Assembly (NCBI GenBank): GCA_030144725.1
Contig: JASKMD010000006.1
Span: 2,653,433-2,717,432, forward strand
Direction: 5' to 3'
Length of the DNA stretch: 64,000 nucleotides
Origin: Haematococcus lacustris
Lineage: Eukaryota; Chlorophyta; Chlorophyceae; Chlamydomonadales; Haematococcaceae
The notes beneath the pieces are model-generated. The model had not been told where the DNA came from. It saw only the letters and a program-made list of their open reading frames with translations, and ran no database searches. Shown one piece after another: positions 14,201-27,300 of the stretch. A program made the translations under genes and the position numbers. Positions within the stretch are counted from its first letter, which is position 1. Each line of letters begins with the position of its first letter.

Positions 14201-17200
14201 AGGGTGGGGTCACTGTGTTGCACCCAGCCGGCAGCAGTGCCACAAACTGTCGGTGCACCCGCTGGGTTGCAACCGTCCGCAACAGTGCTACAGACTCACA
14301 CTCTACCCAGACTGCTCCACCCAACAAGGCGCACCCTGCCCTGCCCTGCCCTGCTCCCCCCTTCCCTTCCGCGACCCCCATTCGTTGGGGCACCTGCTCC
14401 TCGTCCCGCTCGGCAAAGGTGACCACGTTGAGTGCCGGCCTGTTTGGGAGTTCCTGCAGGTCAGGTGTGGCACTTGCAGGTCAGGGTCACTTGCACTTGC
14501 ACTTGCACATCCTGCAGGTAAGATGTGGCCCTTGGTGAGCCTCGGTGCTGCCAGCACTGGGTTTGTGCCCCAGCTGCAGCGCCGGCTCCCCTTCAGAGGC
14601 ATGGCACGGCCCTCAACATGGCAAGCATTGAAAACCCAACCGGGGGCATTTGTCTTCCAAGCTCACAGCTCCCCATCACCATTGACATAAAGCCAGGTGG
14701 TTGAGGTCGGAGGTTCGATTCTTTAAGGGGGCTTGAAAAGAGAACTGAGAGATTGCCATGACCTGGTGCCTGACCTTACGCTTGAAGTTCAAGCTGAACG
14801 GACGCAGCATGGGGCCGTTGGGCCCTACAGAGGGGAGGTACACGCTGAGCCCTGAGCGGCAGCTCCACGGGGGAATGACTTCGGCCTTGTCTTGGTACCA
14901 CTGCAAGTGGGTGGGCAGGCAGGCAGGTGGGCAGGCAGGCAGGTGGGCAGGCGGGTGGGCGGGCAGGCGGTGGGCAGGCAGGCAGGCAAGCAGGCGGGCT
15001 GACAGACAGGCAGACTTGCCACTGACGTGCCACATGGGACTTTGAGCAAGCAGGTAGGAGCAGGGGAGCGGGCAGGCAGGCAAGCAAGCAGGGCAAGGAG
15101 GCTGGCAGGTAGGCAGACTCGTCACTGACCTGCCACAGAAGGGCTGGCTAGCAGCGTGTCCATAGCGTGGGGGCATAAAAGGGGTCTTGAGTGAGCAGCA
15201 CGCACACAGCAGGCCACCACCACCGTGTCAACTAGGCTAGGCAAGGCTAGGCAGCGGGGGTAGTGATGTGGTGTATTGGTCGCTGCACTGGTGGCTTGCC
15301 TGGTGGTGGATGCGCACAAAGGGGCTGGCTAACAGCGTGTCCATGGCGTGGCTGCTCCTGCGCACACAGAGAAAACAATGAAAACAGCGAAGCACGCCAA
15401 AGCTGCTGTGATGAACTAACGTGGCTGCTGCTGCTGCTGCTGCTCATGCTGGTGCAGCCTTACCCCGCCCTGAAAGAGTAGCTTTATGATAATCCACAAA
15501 GCATGGAGGCATGAGGTGGCAGGCATCAGGCGCAAAGTCGTAGGGCTGGGGCGCTGCTGGTGGTGCAGGTCACATGGTGGAGGTCACTGACCCGCCCGCC
15601 TGCAGCTTTGACACGGTGGAGCCTAGCTCAGCGGCCAGGGCGTGGGTGACGTGCACGATGCGGCCACGGCTGTCCGACACCAGCAGCTTCTTGCTGCTCT
15701 CGTCATGGCGCCGCAGCTGCAGCAGCAGCACACAGCCAGGATGCAGCTGGAGCAGGCAACAAAAAGATATGCACCTACCACGGTTTATCAGCGAGCCGCA
15801 CCATTGGCTTTGACAGAAAGAGTGATCTATCTATTTGTCAGGGTAGAAAGGTTTGGAACGGGGGGGAGGGATGGAGGGGAGGGAGGGGAGGGAGGGGAAG
15901 AGGGAGAGAAGGGGGAGGGGAGGGGAGAAGATGAAGAAGGGGGAGGAAAGGGGGGGGCAAGGGCCAGGGAAAACGGAGACAGGGAGGACGAGCCAGGGTT
16001 GCAGCAGGGGATGCGTGGTCTGCCAACAGTCAATAGACTGTCCCTCCTGCAGGCACCCACGCCCTGGCTGCCCAGATCCGCCTCACCGCCAGCTCGCAAT
16101 CCCATCATCAAGCAAGGCCGCAACAAGGAAGTTTTGCAAGCTGGGCAGCTTGTGCTGCATGCCATCTCACCGCCAGCTCGAACAGGGCAGTCTCGTTGAT
16201 GCCACCAATCTTCATGGTCATGTTGACATTCACCACGTCCTCTTGGTACAAATGGAGCATCTGCGACGCACCATCCATCCAGGGTGACAACCATGGGTGA
16301 GCGGGTGTGGTATACAAACGTCCACAGGGCAGCAGACACAGGATAGCAACAAGCAGTTCAGCACATAGCAGAGCGGCATGCTTTCCTGCCTGAACACCAT
16401 CCTGGTGAGTACTAGGGGGACGAGGCTGGCCAGTATTCGTGTGTCAACACACTGGAGAGAAGGCGCTAGGAATCAGGAATCAGGAAGCAGGAAGCTAGGA
16501 AGCAGGAGGAGACTCGAAGGTGTGTGGGGCACACTGCAGAGGGGGAAAGGTTAGGAGCCGGAGGAGCCAACAAGGAGCCCTAGACAGCGTATGAGGTCCA
16601 TGGGGGCTGGGGCCAGGCTAGGAGGGGCCCCTATGGGGGTGCGATGTACTGCTGGATGTACTGCTGGATGGAGGCCTGGGTTGGGTTAGGGATGAGGCTA
16701 GGGTTCTAGGGTGCTGCGAGGGCAGGCCGATTACCCCGTGACTGAGGGGCACACCACCTAAGGGAGCTGTAGGGGCGATGGTGGTCCAGTGGGGACACTG
16801 CACCTGCACGCTGTTCAAGTGCCACACCGCCTGCTCCACCACAGCGTGCCCAGCGCCTGTCTGCAGGCTGCCATGCACTTGGCTGGCGGAGCGGGCATGC
16901 ATAGCAGCAGCTGCCTCGGTCTTGACCTGCATGGGGTAGCAAGCAAGCAGGAGCAGCCTGAACATTAGCAGGCGGAGCAAGCTGGGTGCCTAGGGCGCCT
17001 AGAGGTCAACACAAGCAGCCTGAGCAGCTGTATGCACAGGGTGGTGAGGGGTGCCCATGTAGGGGTGGGAGCTAGGGCAATGAGGTGGTGAGGGTGGTGA
17101 GCGTCTCACCTGCAAGAGCAGCTGCTCCAGCGCCCCACGCTCCACCACCAGGTCCATGACGGAGCGGCTGTGGATGTCCTCATGCTTGTACCCCTGCAGC

Positions 17201-20200
17201 CAACCACCCCTGCAATGGTTCGCAGTCACTCATGAAGCTACTGGCAGCAGCAGCAGCCTCTACATCGCTGGCCTTGCAATGCCACCTCAAGCACAAATCA
17301 CACATCCATACTTTGCACACATGCAATGCTACAGTGCACACCAGCTACTTTCGTGCACTGGAACAAGGTGTGGCCAGCAGCTGGTTTGTAACACAGGAAG
17401 TGCAACACAGCTCGTGCTGGCCTAGTCTTTGCTGATTTACTCACCAGCCAGTTGGTGAAGCTGCCATCACAGGACAGCACCGCCCCAGTCGCCTGCAGGC
17501 ACCATGGCCAGCCGCATGACGGGGCAGCAAGGCAGCCAAGCATCAGTGAAATTAGGGGAAGCTAGGGGAAGTGAGGGGTTAGCTGACTGTTGGAGCAAAA
17601 GGTGCTAGGTTCAGCCAGCCCATCAGGGGTTGAGCTGATTGTGTCTTGAGTGTGACATCTGTTTTAGGCTCCTCTTAGCGCTGCCTCTTAGCAAGGGCCT
17701 CTTTCTCCTTCACTAACCCTGAACCCTGACCCCTAACTCTCACCCCAAACCCTAAGCCAGCCATGTAAGTACGCACCATAACCCAGAGGGTGGCTACGTT
17801 GCGCTCGACCGGGATCTGCTGGAAGATGCCCATGAACACGCTGCAGACACGCACAGGTGGCGTTTGTGCAGGGAGTGCAGCCGCAGGTGCAGTACAGGCA
17901 GGGTGGGGTCCGGCATGGGTCTCTCAGGGTGGGCAGCGCAGTTGGACCACAGTAGATGCAGGACCTAGGGAGTGGCAGTCACCCATGCACAGGTCTCAGC
18001 TCAAGGTCATGGTGGCCAGGGTGGCTGACTGCGCCGGGTCAAGCACCTGTCTCCTCAGTGCACAGGATCACTCTGCCATGCTGAGTGCACCCCACAGGGC
18101 AGTGTCCCCCACAGCTCCTCGCGATTGCATGCCGGCTGTGGTGTTGAGTGTGCCGTGGTGGCTGTGGTGTGGCAGAACAGCACGCGCTCAATGACTAGAC
18201 ACCCCTCACAAAGCCCCAACCCCCCAGCTATCACCAGCTGCTACCCAGCTTCCGCACAGCTACCACCTCACCTGTCTTCACCCATGCCTGACACCTTGGT
18301 CACGAACACCTGCGAGGGGCACAGCAAGGATGCCGGCGCAGCTCTGTGGCACTAAATGGCATGTCACTAGCTGTCAGAGGCCACGACAGCAGCAGGAGCA
18401 GGAGCAAGGGCAGTGGGCAAGCAGCGAAAGCAGAGACAGCAAGCAGAAGGGAGCATGTGCTGTCACTTGCTTGCTGTCTGCCCCTCCTGGCATAGGAGGG
18501 AAGAGGGTGAGGTGAGAGGTTGGGTGTGAGTGGGGGGGGTGGGAGGGTTAGGTGATACGCACATTGATAGGGATGACGTAGCGGTCCTTGTGCACCGCCA
18601 CGAAATTGCGTGAGGAGTCCAAGATTTTTGCTTTGCCTGCAGGCCTCCATCAATGCAGCAGCAGCAAGCACTCGCCAGGACAGCAGCAGCAACAGCAGCA
18701 CGGCCTTCGTTCACCGCCTATCACCCCGTCCTTGTGGTTGTTCCCAGTTTGAAGCACGATGCTCAATAAGCCAGGCATAGCAGGCATAGCAGGTATGGCA
18801 GGCATAGCAGGCGTTTAAATCTTTTGTAGCATTCCACTTATAGCGTGGCCTTCTAACATTACATGGCCCTGACCGAGCAAACTCTAATGACAGCGCAATG
18901 CCCAGGACTCTTGCCAGGTCGCTCGTGGGATGGCAAGCACGCAACAGCACGCTGCAGGAATCCGGCCCTGGCCCGCACCAGTTTCCAGGTAGTTGCGCAC
19001 GTAGGCGTTGTGGTTGGTGCTGAAAGGAGGGGGCACGATGGTGTTGATGTTCTTGCCCACCAACTCCGTCTTGTTGCCGTAGCCCAGGATGGTGCAGGCC
19101 ACCTGCACGCACCAGCAGCCAGGCAGCCAGGGGAGGAAAAGAGGGTGGCTGGCTGGGTGCCTGTGATGCCTTGGCACTGTGTAGAGTGTGCAGCAGAGGT
19201 GAGTAGATGCGGAGGTAGGGTGGATGAGTGGATGCCAGTGATGCCTTGGCACACAAGGCAGTCAGGGCCATTAGAGTGTGCAACAGAAACGTGAAAGTGA
19301 CCCCGGGGCACAGCCCCGTTCCCCCAACTCTCCCCAGACTGTCCCTGCACCCTGACCTGTTGTGAATGGGATGTGAGCTGACCTTGCTCCCCTGCCCTGT
19401 CCTGCCTCCTGCCCTGCCCTGCCCTGCCCCGCCCCACCCTTTCATGGCCAGACGTGCTATGGCTGGGCTGATGTGATGTGATGCACCCTACTGCACCTTA
19501 CTGCACATGCAGTTGTGACCTGACTTGGTTTGCACAATCCTTGCTGCATGTTCACATACTTCAAGGCATGGCCTGACCCGACATGGCCACCACCCACATC
19601 ATTGATGACCCTGATCAGGCAGTTTGCGCCCATGATGATGACGCCTTTGGAGTCGTCCTGAGCTCACATGCACATGCCATAGGGCAGTGAGCACCAGGCA
19701 GTGGGCAATCCAGGCACAGTCAGTGGTGCCAGTGGGATGAGGTGGGGGAGGATGACCGGAGCAGAGGGGTGGGCCTGCCTGCCCCCTTCCCTCTGTTACC
19801 CCTCATGCCTACCCCCTCATGCATGAGGCCCCTTGTGCCTGCTGCCCCAAAGCGGTGCAAAGGGCGAGGGAGGCATGTCCAATGCGGTGTGTCAGCATCA
19901 CCACCGTACAGCCTGCCGCACTGCCAGCCATCCCCCATGCCGCACCAGGTTTTTCACGCCATCATTCTGCACACCCGTGCTGTTGCCAAACACAGCTCTG
20001 CGATCAGAAACAAACACCAGCACCAGCAGTTGTGAGAAGCTGTGGATAGCCCAGGCTCACCAAGTGTGTAGCACACACCCTCTGGTGCCAACATGCCAAA
20101 GCCATATGCAGGGTTCTTGAGCTGACTTAATCGAGTTTTTGGCGCAGAGGTGGGTTAGTGGGCTAACACACACACCCTCAAATGCCCACATGCTGAGGTT

Positions 20201-23200
20201 CTTGTACTTTATGCACGGATGTTAGTTATATTCCGGCAGCGCCAGGGAAGGTACCTTTGTCGTGAAGTTGGGCATGGGCCCTGGTCATGAATCGTGACCG
20301 GCGGTGGCCACAGGGGCACATGCTATGCAGGGCCCTCCCAGGTACGCCAGCATGACCATGCAGGGATCTTGACGCAGGGGCACCGCCCGCTCTCACCACC
20401 TCCCCTATAGGTGAAGGTCCCTCCTCACCCTCCTAGACAAATGCTCGAGGCATGCACGAAGGTGAGGGATGCAGGTGAAGGCTGACTACCGGCACAGCTT
20501 CACAGGCTTCCATGGCCTGGTACGCTGCCCTGCCCACTCCCCACCTCTCATTCGCCTCCTCCTTCATCTTCTGCAGCTTCTCTGCCTCCGCTGCCCAGCG
20601 TGCTGCTGACCAGGGGTCGTTGCGCACGCCCTGCAGGAACTTGACGTACAGCTGCAGCACCTTCACGCTGCTGCTGTGACGGGACAGCACCTGCACAGGC
20701 AATGCAAGGGAGGCCATGCTGCACCAGGTGTAATAACTGCAGTGTGTGAGTTGCGTAGGACTGTGGCGTGGCACCAGAAGACGAGAGACCAGGAAGCTAG
20801 GAAATGTCAAGGATGATTTGGGGTGAGTGTTATTGGTGTGATACGATGGCTGACGTATCCTCAGACCTTTGCGCTGTTGGCTTATGTGTGCTGCCAGCAA
20901 ACAACTGAAGTCAGGCATTTAGTTCCTGTGGTCGTCGCTGGGACGGTGCTTGCAGGCGCCATGCCACCATCATGTCATCAACTGCGCAGTTGAACATAGC
21001 CGCTGATGCCATGCACCATCACCAGCGAGTGCCAGGGGCAGGGAAGCCACAGAGCTACGCAACACACGGTGCGGGCTCCAGCTGTGCTTCCGCAAGCAGG
21101 ACAGGCTGGACCAGTGCTGGAAGGCAGCACCCTACAGCTGCACGCATTTTCTACTGTGCAGCTGCCATCCCGCCAAAACAAGAAATGTGCATGGTCTTAG
21201 ACCAGGTGCTTTGAGGGCCCGAAGCAGGTCACACACCTGGCGGTAGATGCGTTCCGCAGCCCGCACCGACACCTCAATTCGCGCCACTGCACGGCTGACA
21301 CGGTCAAACGTCACGGTTTGGTGCAGCAGCGCCTCCCAAAACGTGCGCTGCGACACACAGCACAAACCATCATATGCCACTCTTGTGTGAGAAGGCCTGC
21401 TGTGTTCCCTTCGCTGCATCATCTCACACAGTCAACACCCTACCATCACGTAAGCTAGGGCGAGGACAAGGTCGCCTGTCACAGGACCTGCCATGCCCTG
21501 CCATCCTTCTCAGCTCCATGTAGCTCTGGTGACATCTGCAGGGCCTTGTCCATGACACCTGGCTGACCTGAACCACACTGCACATTGCTGGCCTGAACCG
21601 CACTGCAAAATGCTGACCTGAACCAAACTGGCCCATGCCATGCCAGGCCATGCCATTGCGATGCCCTGCTCTTCCTGTCCCTGCCTGCACCTTGCACGCT
21701 ACACCTTCCTTGTGGCCTAGGCGGTGCTGTCCTGCCAGTCCTGCCTTGCCCTGCACAAACCCGCTGCATGCGCCCCACAAGCACCTCCCTTCCCACCTTA
21801 GCCAGCAGGGCTTCAGTATGCAGCATGATGGCCAACCTGCGACAATGACGCAACATCATGCCAGTATGCCAGTATGCCAGTATGCCAGTATGCCAGTATG
21901 CCAGTATGCCAGGTGTTGTGTTGTGTTGTGTTGTGTTGTGTTGTGTTGTGTTGTGTTGTGCGGTGCGGTGCGGTGCGGTGCGGTGCGGTGCGGTGCGGTG
22001 CGGTGCGGTGCGGTGCGGTGTGGTGTGGTGTGGTGTGGTGTGGTGTGGTGTGGTGTGGTGTGGTGTGGTGTGGTGTGGTGTGGTGTGGTGTGGTGTGGTG
22101 TGGTGTGGTGTGGTGTGGTGTGGTGTGGTGTGGTGTGGTGTGGTGTGGTGTGGTGTGGTGTGGTGTGGTGTGGTGTGGTGTGGTGTGGTGTGGTGTGGTG
22201 TGGTGTGGTGTGGTGTGGTGTGGTGTGGTGTGGTGTGGTGTGGTGTGGTGTGGTGTGGTGTGGTGTGGTGTGGTGTGGTGTGGTGTGGTGTGGTGTGGTG
22301 TGGTGTGGTGTGGTGTGGTGTGGTGTGGTGTGTGACAACAGCGACGCCTCATGCACCTGCAGCCCCGTTGGAACTCAACATACGAGACCTGCAGTGACAT
22401 CCACAACAATGCTTGCAACAGTCTATTGCATAGCAAGGCGGCAGGCTGTGGCAAAAGCCCGTAGGCAGCTGTAAACCTTTCAAACTGGGTCCAAAGTCAG
22501 AGCATGAGAGTTTGGGAGTCACAGCTTGCTGGCTATCCTGCCCTAACTCCTGACCCTGACCCCTGGAAAAGGTCTGTTCATGCCAGCTTGCTGTCTCCTG
22601 GCCCTAGCCCTGACCCTGGCCCAGGCCCTGGCCCTGGCCCTGGCCCTGACTCTGGTCCTGACCCTGGCCCTGGTCCCGACCCTGGTCCTCACCCCTGCGC
22701 CACCCACCAGGTCCACATTGGCACTGTCACCACTGGTGGCAGCTGAGGCTTTCTGGGTGTGCTCCTGCTCCCGGACAAAAATGCAGAAGCGATCCAACAC
22801 GCTGGCCCCTGACGCCTTTTTTGCATTCTGGCAAGCAAGGCAGCAGCAGCAGTAGCAGCAGCAGCAGCGGCGGCAGCGGTAAGTAGATGACCCACAGTGC
22901 TTTGCCCTAGCCATGCTGCCGGCTAGCAGTGCGGGCCCAGCCTCAGGAGCCCCATGCCTTTGCCCAGCTACTAGCTGGCAGTGCAGGCCCAGGCTCACCT
23001 GGAGCTCTGTGTAGCCGCTTTGGTACGACCCTTGCACGTCAATGAGGAAGCTGGAGTACCTGGGCGAGCGGGGAGGCAGCACAGCAGCAGCAGCAGTGCC
23101 ACGGGGGGTTGAGCCACTCAGATTTATACATCGCAATGGCAATGGGTTTTTATAAATCCGAATGTACCACAGCTTGCAGCTCAGGCTAGAGTGTGTGAAC

Positions 23201-24300
23201 AACCATCAGTGGCATCACACCCTTACAAGTGACATTCAAATACGAGGTACCCTAACCAAGTAAGAGAGGCTGAGGATGAGCCTAGGCAGTACAAGCAAAC
23301 GACACCTCAGGGCTAGACTTATGGCTCATACCAGATGATCATGTAGGGCTGGTGCGGCATGAGCAGCTTGCCAGCTGAGATGATGCGCTCCGCCAGCACC
23401 ACTGCATCAGGCTCCAGGGTGTCCTCGTCCAGCCACTGGCGGCAGCAGCGGGACGCGATCTCCACCTGCCGGGGGTCAGTGAAGGGGTGGATCTTCCTCA
23501 GCTTCACCTCGGGCCCAGCCTCCCTGCAGCCGGGCAGCAGCGGCAGGCCAGGATGAAGGACAGGGTGAGGCGGTGTCAGGGCAAGCTGGGCCAGGTCATT
23601 GCCAAGACAAGGTGAATCACCAACAGCGTTAAGCATCAGAGACAGACACAGCATGGTTTGGTAGTGCAGCAGGCCGGGTGAGTGGGTGGGTGCCAGGGCT
23701 AATGGCTACTGCTGCTGCTGCTGCTGTTGCTGCCGCTGTTGCCACTGCTTCTGCTTCTGCTTCTGCTGCTATTGCTCACCTGAACTTGCCCACCACCGTG
23801 ACTGCCCAGTACTGGGTGTGCAGGTAGGAAGCAATGGCCCCAGCTAAGCCCACCGGCACAAAGCCCGCCCACAGCAGGGTGGTCATGATGTTGCTGCAGC
23901 AGGCACAGGCCACAGGGTCAAAGCAGGGTAAGGGGCATGTCAGGGCCAGCCAGCCTGCCAGCGTGCTGCTGGTGTCAGCCAGGTTGTAGCTGCGGTGACG
24001 GCGCCAGCAGGTGGCCGCTCAGCGCTCACCTGAAGTCGCTGACCTCCTTGGGGTTGTTCTGGTCCACACCGGGTGCGTAGGCCAGGATGATGAACAGCAG
24101 CGCAGCGTACAGCACGGAGGAGTAGGTGGCCACCCGGATATGGTTGATGACGGCATGCAGGTGCGGCAGCCATTTGAGGCTGCAGTAGCGGCAACAAGGG
24201 CCAGTGCAGGGTTAGGCAGAAACCCGGCTGTATGGCTAGGTAGTGGCAGGCATGTGGACGCTGGGAGGCCTGCCTCCCTGCCTGCCTGCCTGCCTGCCAG

Positions 24301-24344
<44 letters not shown>

Positions 24345-27300
24345 TGACTAACCCCTGCCTGGCTGAAAGTCAATTGACTGCATCATGACTGGGCAGCAGC
24401 AGGCTGGCTGGCTGGCCTGCAGCCCAGTTGGCTGCTGCACTCACTAGAGGAACAGCAGGAAGAAGGTACCAATGAGGTAGATGACGCTCAGCCAGGTGAG
24501 GCCGTTGATGAAGACGGAGGCGGCCGTCATGGTCATCCTGATGCAGAAGCCCAGCACCTCCACCCTGCAAGGCACAGCCCAGCAGGATGCGCCACTGTGC
24601 GGTGTGATGATGCCAGCGACAGGAGCAACGGGAGGCTGCCTGAGAGTGAAGGGGGATGAGGTGGTGGGCGGCAGCAGTCGTAGTATCTGCCCCAGCACCA
24701 GCACCACCAGCAGCTACGGCAGCGTTAGCACCAACCGCACCAAATGTACGGCCTGTTGCAGCCGACACAGCAGCTGTGGGCTGCCTGGGTAGATGATGCA
24801 TGTGTGGCTGTCTGATTACATATGAGAGAGTATAAATGAAGAGTGGGTTGGTCACTCGTTTTTGCTTTGTTGCTCTGCTGGGTCACTCACTTTGAATGAG
24901 CCATGCCCAGGAGGTACTTGCTGACGGGGTTGAGCTCCACCTGCAGGGAGGTGGGATGGACAGTGGTAGCGCATGGCGGGATGATGGCATCAGGCCCATG
25001 CTCATCAGGCCCTCAGCAATCACCTTGTTATTGCAGACTGACACAGAAGAGCAACCACCCTGGCATGCCCTGGCTTCTCATCCCTTCAGCAGAGCAAAGC
25101 AAAGCAGCACCACGCATGACGGCAGGCACCAGTCATGTGCTTCCAGTCAATCTTGGCAGTGACTCCACACAGTAGCCCTACTGTTCTTCTCCCCTACATC
25201 CCTCCCGTAGCTGCACTGCCCAGCTACCTCTGCCGCAGTGAAGACCGTGGCCAGCAGCACAAACAGCACGCCCGCTACGCCAGCCACGGTGGCATGGACA
25301 ACATGCGGCATGCTCCAGCAATCTGCAGCAGCAGGCAGAGGTGGAACCAAGGAAAGGGCAACGGGTGGAACAGCCGTGGATGGCAAGGGGGCACTGCATA
25401 GGGAGGGGGAGAGAGAGGCACATGGGCGCAACTGTGTGTGCCACAGTCGAGCAGAGGCTGCAGCATTCTTCGCGTTACTAGATTGGCAGCAGCAGTCAGA
25501 GGTGCAGGCAAGCAGAGGAGGAGGGTGTGCGACTAGAGGCACTGCAGGCCCAGTCGTGCTTCCTGCAGCTGCTGAATAGCTACCCTGCTCAGAGAGCCTG
25601 GCCCAGCCTGGCTGGCTTCATGGCCACCTACCCTGACATCTGGCCCGCCTTGACGTAAGCCGTCTGCCTTGTTGCTTGGTAGGGCTCTCCTTGCACCACA
25701 GCCTAAACCTCATCACACCTTCTGGCTCAGTCTAGCTAGCGCTGCAACCGCACCCCTCGTGCACTGGCTGGGCATGACTAGCCTTCAAATGTCGTGTAGC
25801 CTCCTGTCTCACTGCCTGACCCGACCTGGCCTGAGTTTGTCTGGCCTGGCCTGGCCTGGCTGCACTTACAAACGTCAGGGAACTGCTGGTTGTGGTGCAG
25901 GGCGCTGTCAGGCACCGCAAAGTACTGGCAGTCCAGCGCAATGAGGAACAGCGTCAGGCTGGCAATGTCCAGCACTGCAGGGGCAAGGCAACGCAGCAGC
26001 TGGCAGCGCAGCAGCTGCAGTGGAGGGACATGGGAGAGCAGCGATGTGGAAGACATTGCATGGGCAACAGGAGCGTGTGTGATGCAGTGCTTGGTGCATC
26101 AGGCAGCACTGGCCACAAGCCGAGCCTGGGCTATTAGGCAGTGTGTGAAGCACTCGTCTAAAACAGATGAGCTGGCATCCAGCCAGCAAAGACTGTTGTT
26201 CATAATTGGTGCTGGCGATGTCCACCAGCTGCACAAAGGGCTGAACCGCTGCAGGCTGCACAGGCTCCTTTAAGCACTCTCACCTTGAAAGAACACAAGG
26301 GAAAATACACGAAGCCATGCAATCGGCCTGCAGGCGCACAGGCCACCAGGCCGGCATGCTGCTGACATCAGACGACACAAGCGCCTTGCGCGATGTGCAC
26401 CTAGCAGAGCCCTCAAGCCTTCCATCCATTCCAGCGTCCTATCTAAGCAACCTAGCTGCCAGGAGGCCGGCTGGCTGCGGTGCGCCAATGAAGCTCGGCA
26501 GCAGCAGCGCAGCATGGCATGGTCACAGTAATGCAGTAGCACCCATGTGCTATGTCTGCCTAGCCTGGCCTTGGCCTGACTCTGTTGGGAGGAGGCAGAG
26601 GGGCCCTGGAGGGGCTGCCACAGCCTGGCAGGGGCTGCACCAGTACCCTGAGCCTGGCTGGCGCCCTGCTGTAGGCCTGGTCAGCCCAGACCTGCTGGCC
26701 CTGGTCTGCTGGCCCTGCCCTCCAACCTACCCAGGGCCCAGCTCCTGGTCGCCATGCAGCTGCATGTGCTAAGAGGCACTCCGTGGGTCCGCTGTGCTGC
26801 CTACTAGCTGGCTGTGTGCATGCAAGCCTCACAGTTGCATGCTGGCTGGGGTACCCACCACAGCAGGTCGAACTTGTTCTGTTGGAAGCTGTGAGATACC
26901 CAGGCACACAGTGCAAGGTTGACAAACAGGCAGGCGGCCAAGAGGTACATGCAGGCCAGGTAGAATGTGTACCTGCGCATGTCATGAACCATCAACGGCC
27001 TCTTCACTGGAGGGCTGGGCTGGGCTGGGCTGGGCTGGGCTGGGCTGGGCTGGGCTGGGCTGGGCTGGGCTGGGCTGGGCTGGGCTGGGCTGGGCTGGGC
27101 TGGGCTGGGCTGGGCTGGGCTGGGCTGGGCTGGGCTGGGCTGGGCTGGGCTGGGCTGGGCTGGGCTGGGCTGGGCTGGGCTGGGCTGGGCTGGGCTGGGC
27201 TGGGCTGGGCTGCAGTACGGCAGTTCAGCTGGCCGGGACAGCTGGCATAGCTGGGAAAGCTGGGAATCCAGCTGGGAAATCTGTATACGCTGATGAGCTG

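Noticed and set aside
14695..14735. tRNA-like B-box (GGAGGTTCGATTCTTT)
   Set aside because: No acceptor stem, D arm or anticodon arm could be folded around it.
22021..22331. Long open frames of Cys-Gly-Val or His-Thr-Pro repeats
   Set aside because: They are produced by the TGGTG pentamer array, which has no stop in any frame, and they lie inside an intron.
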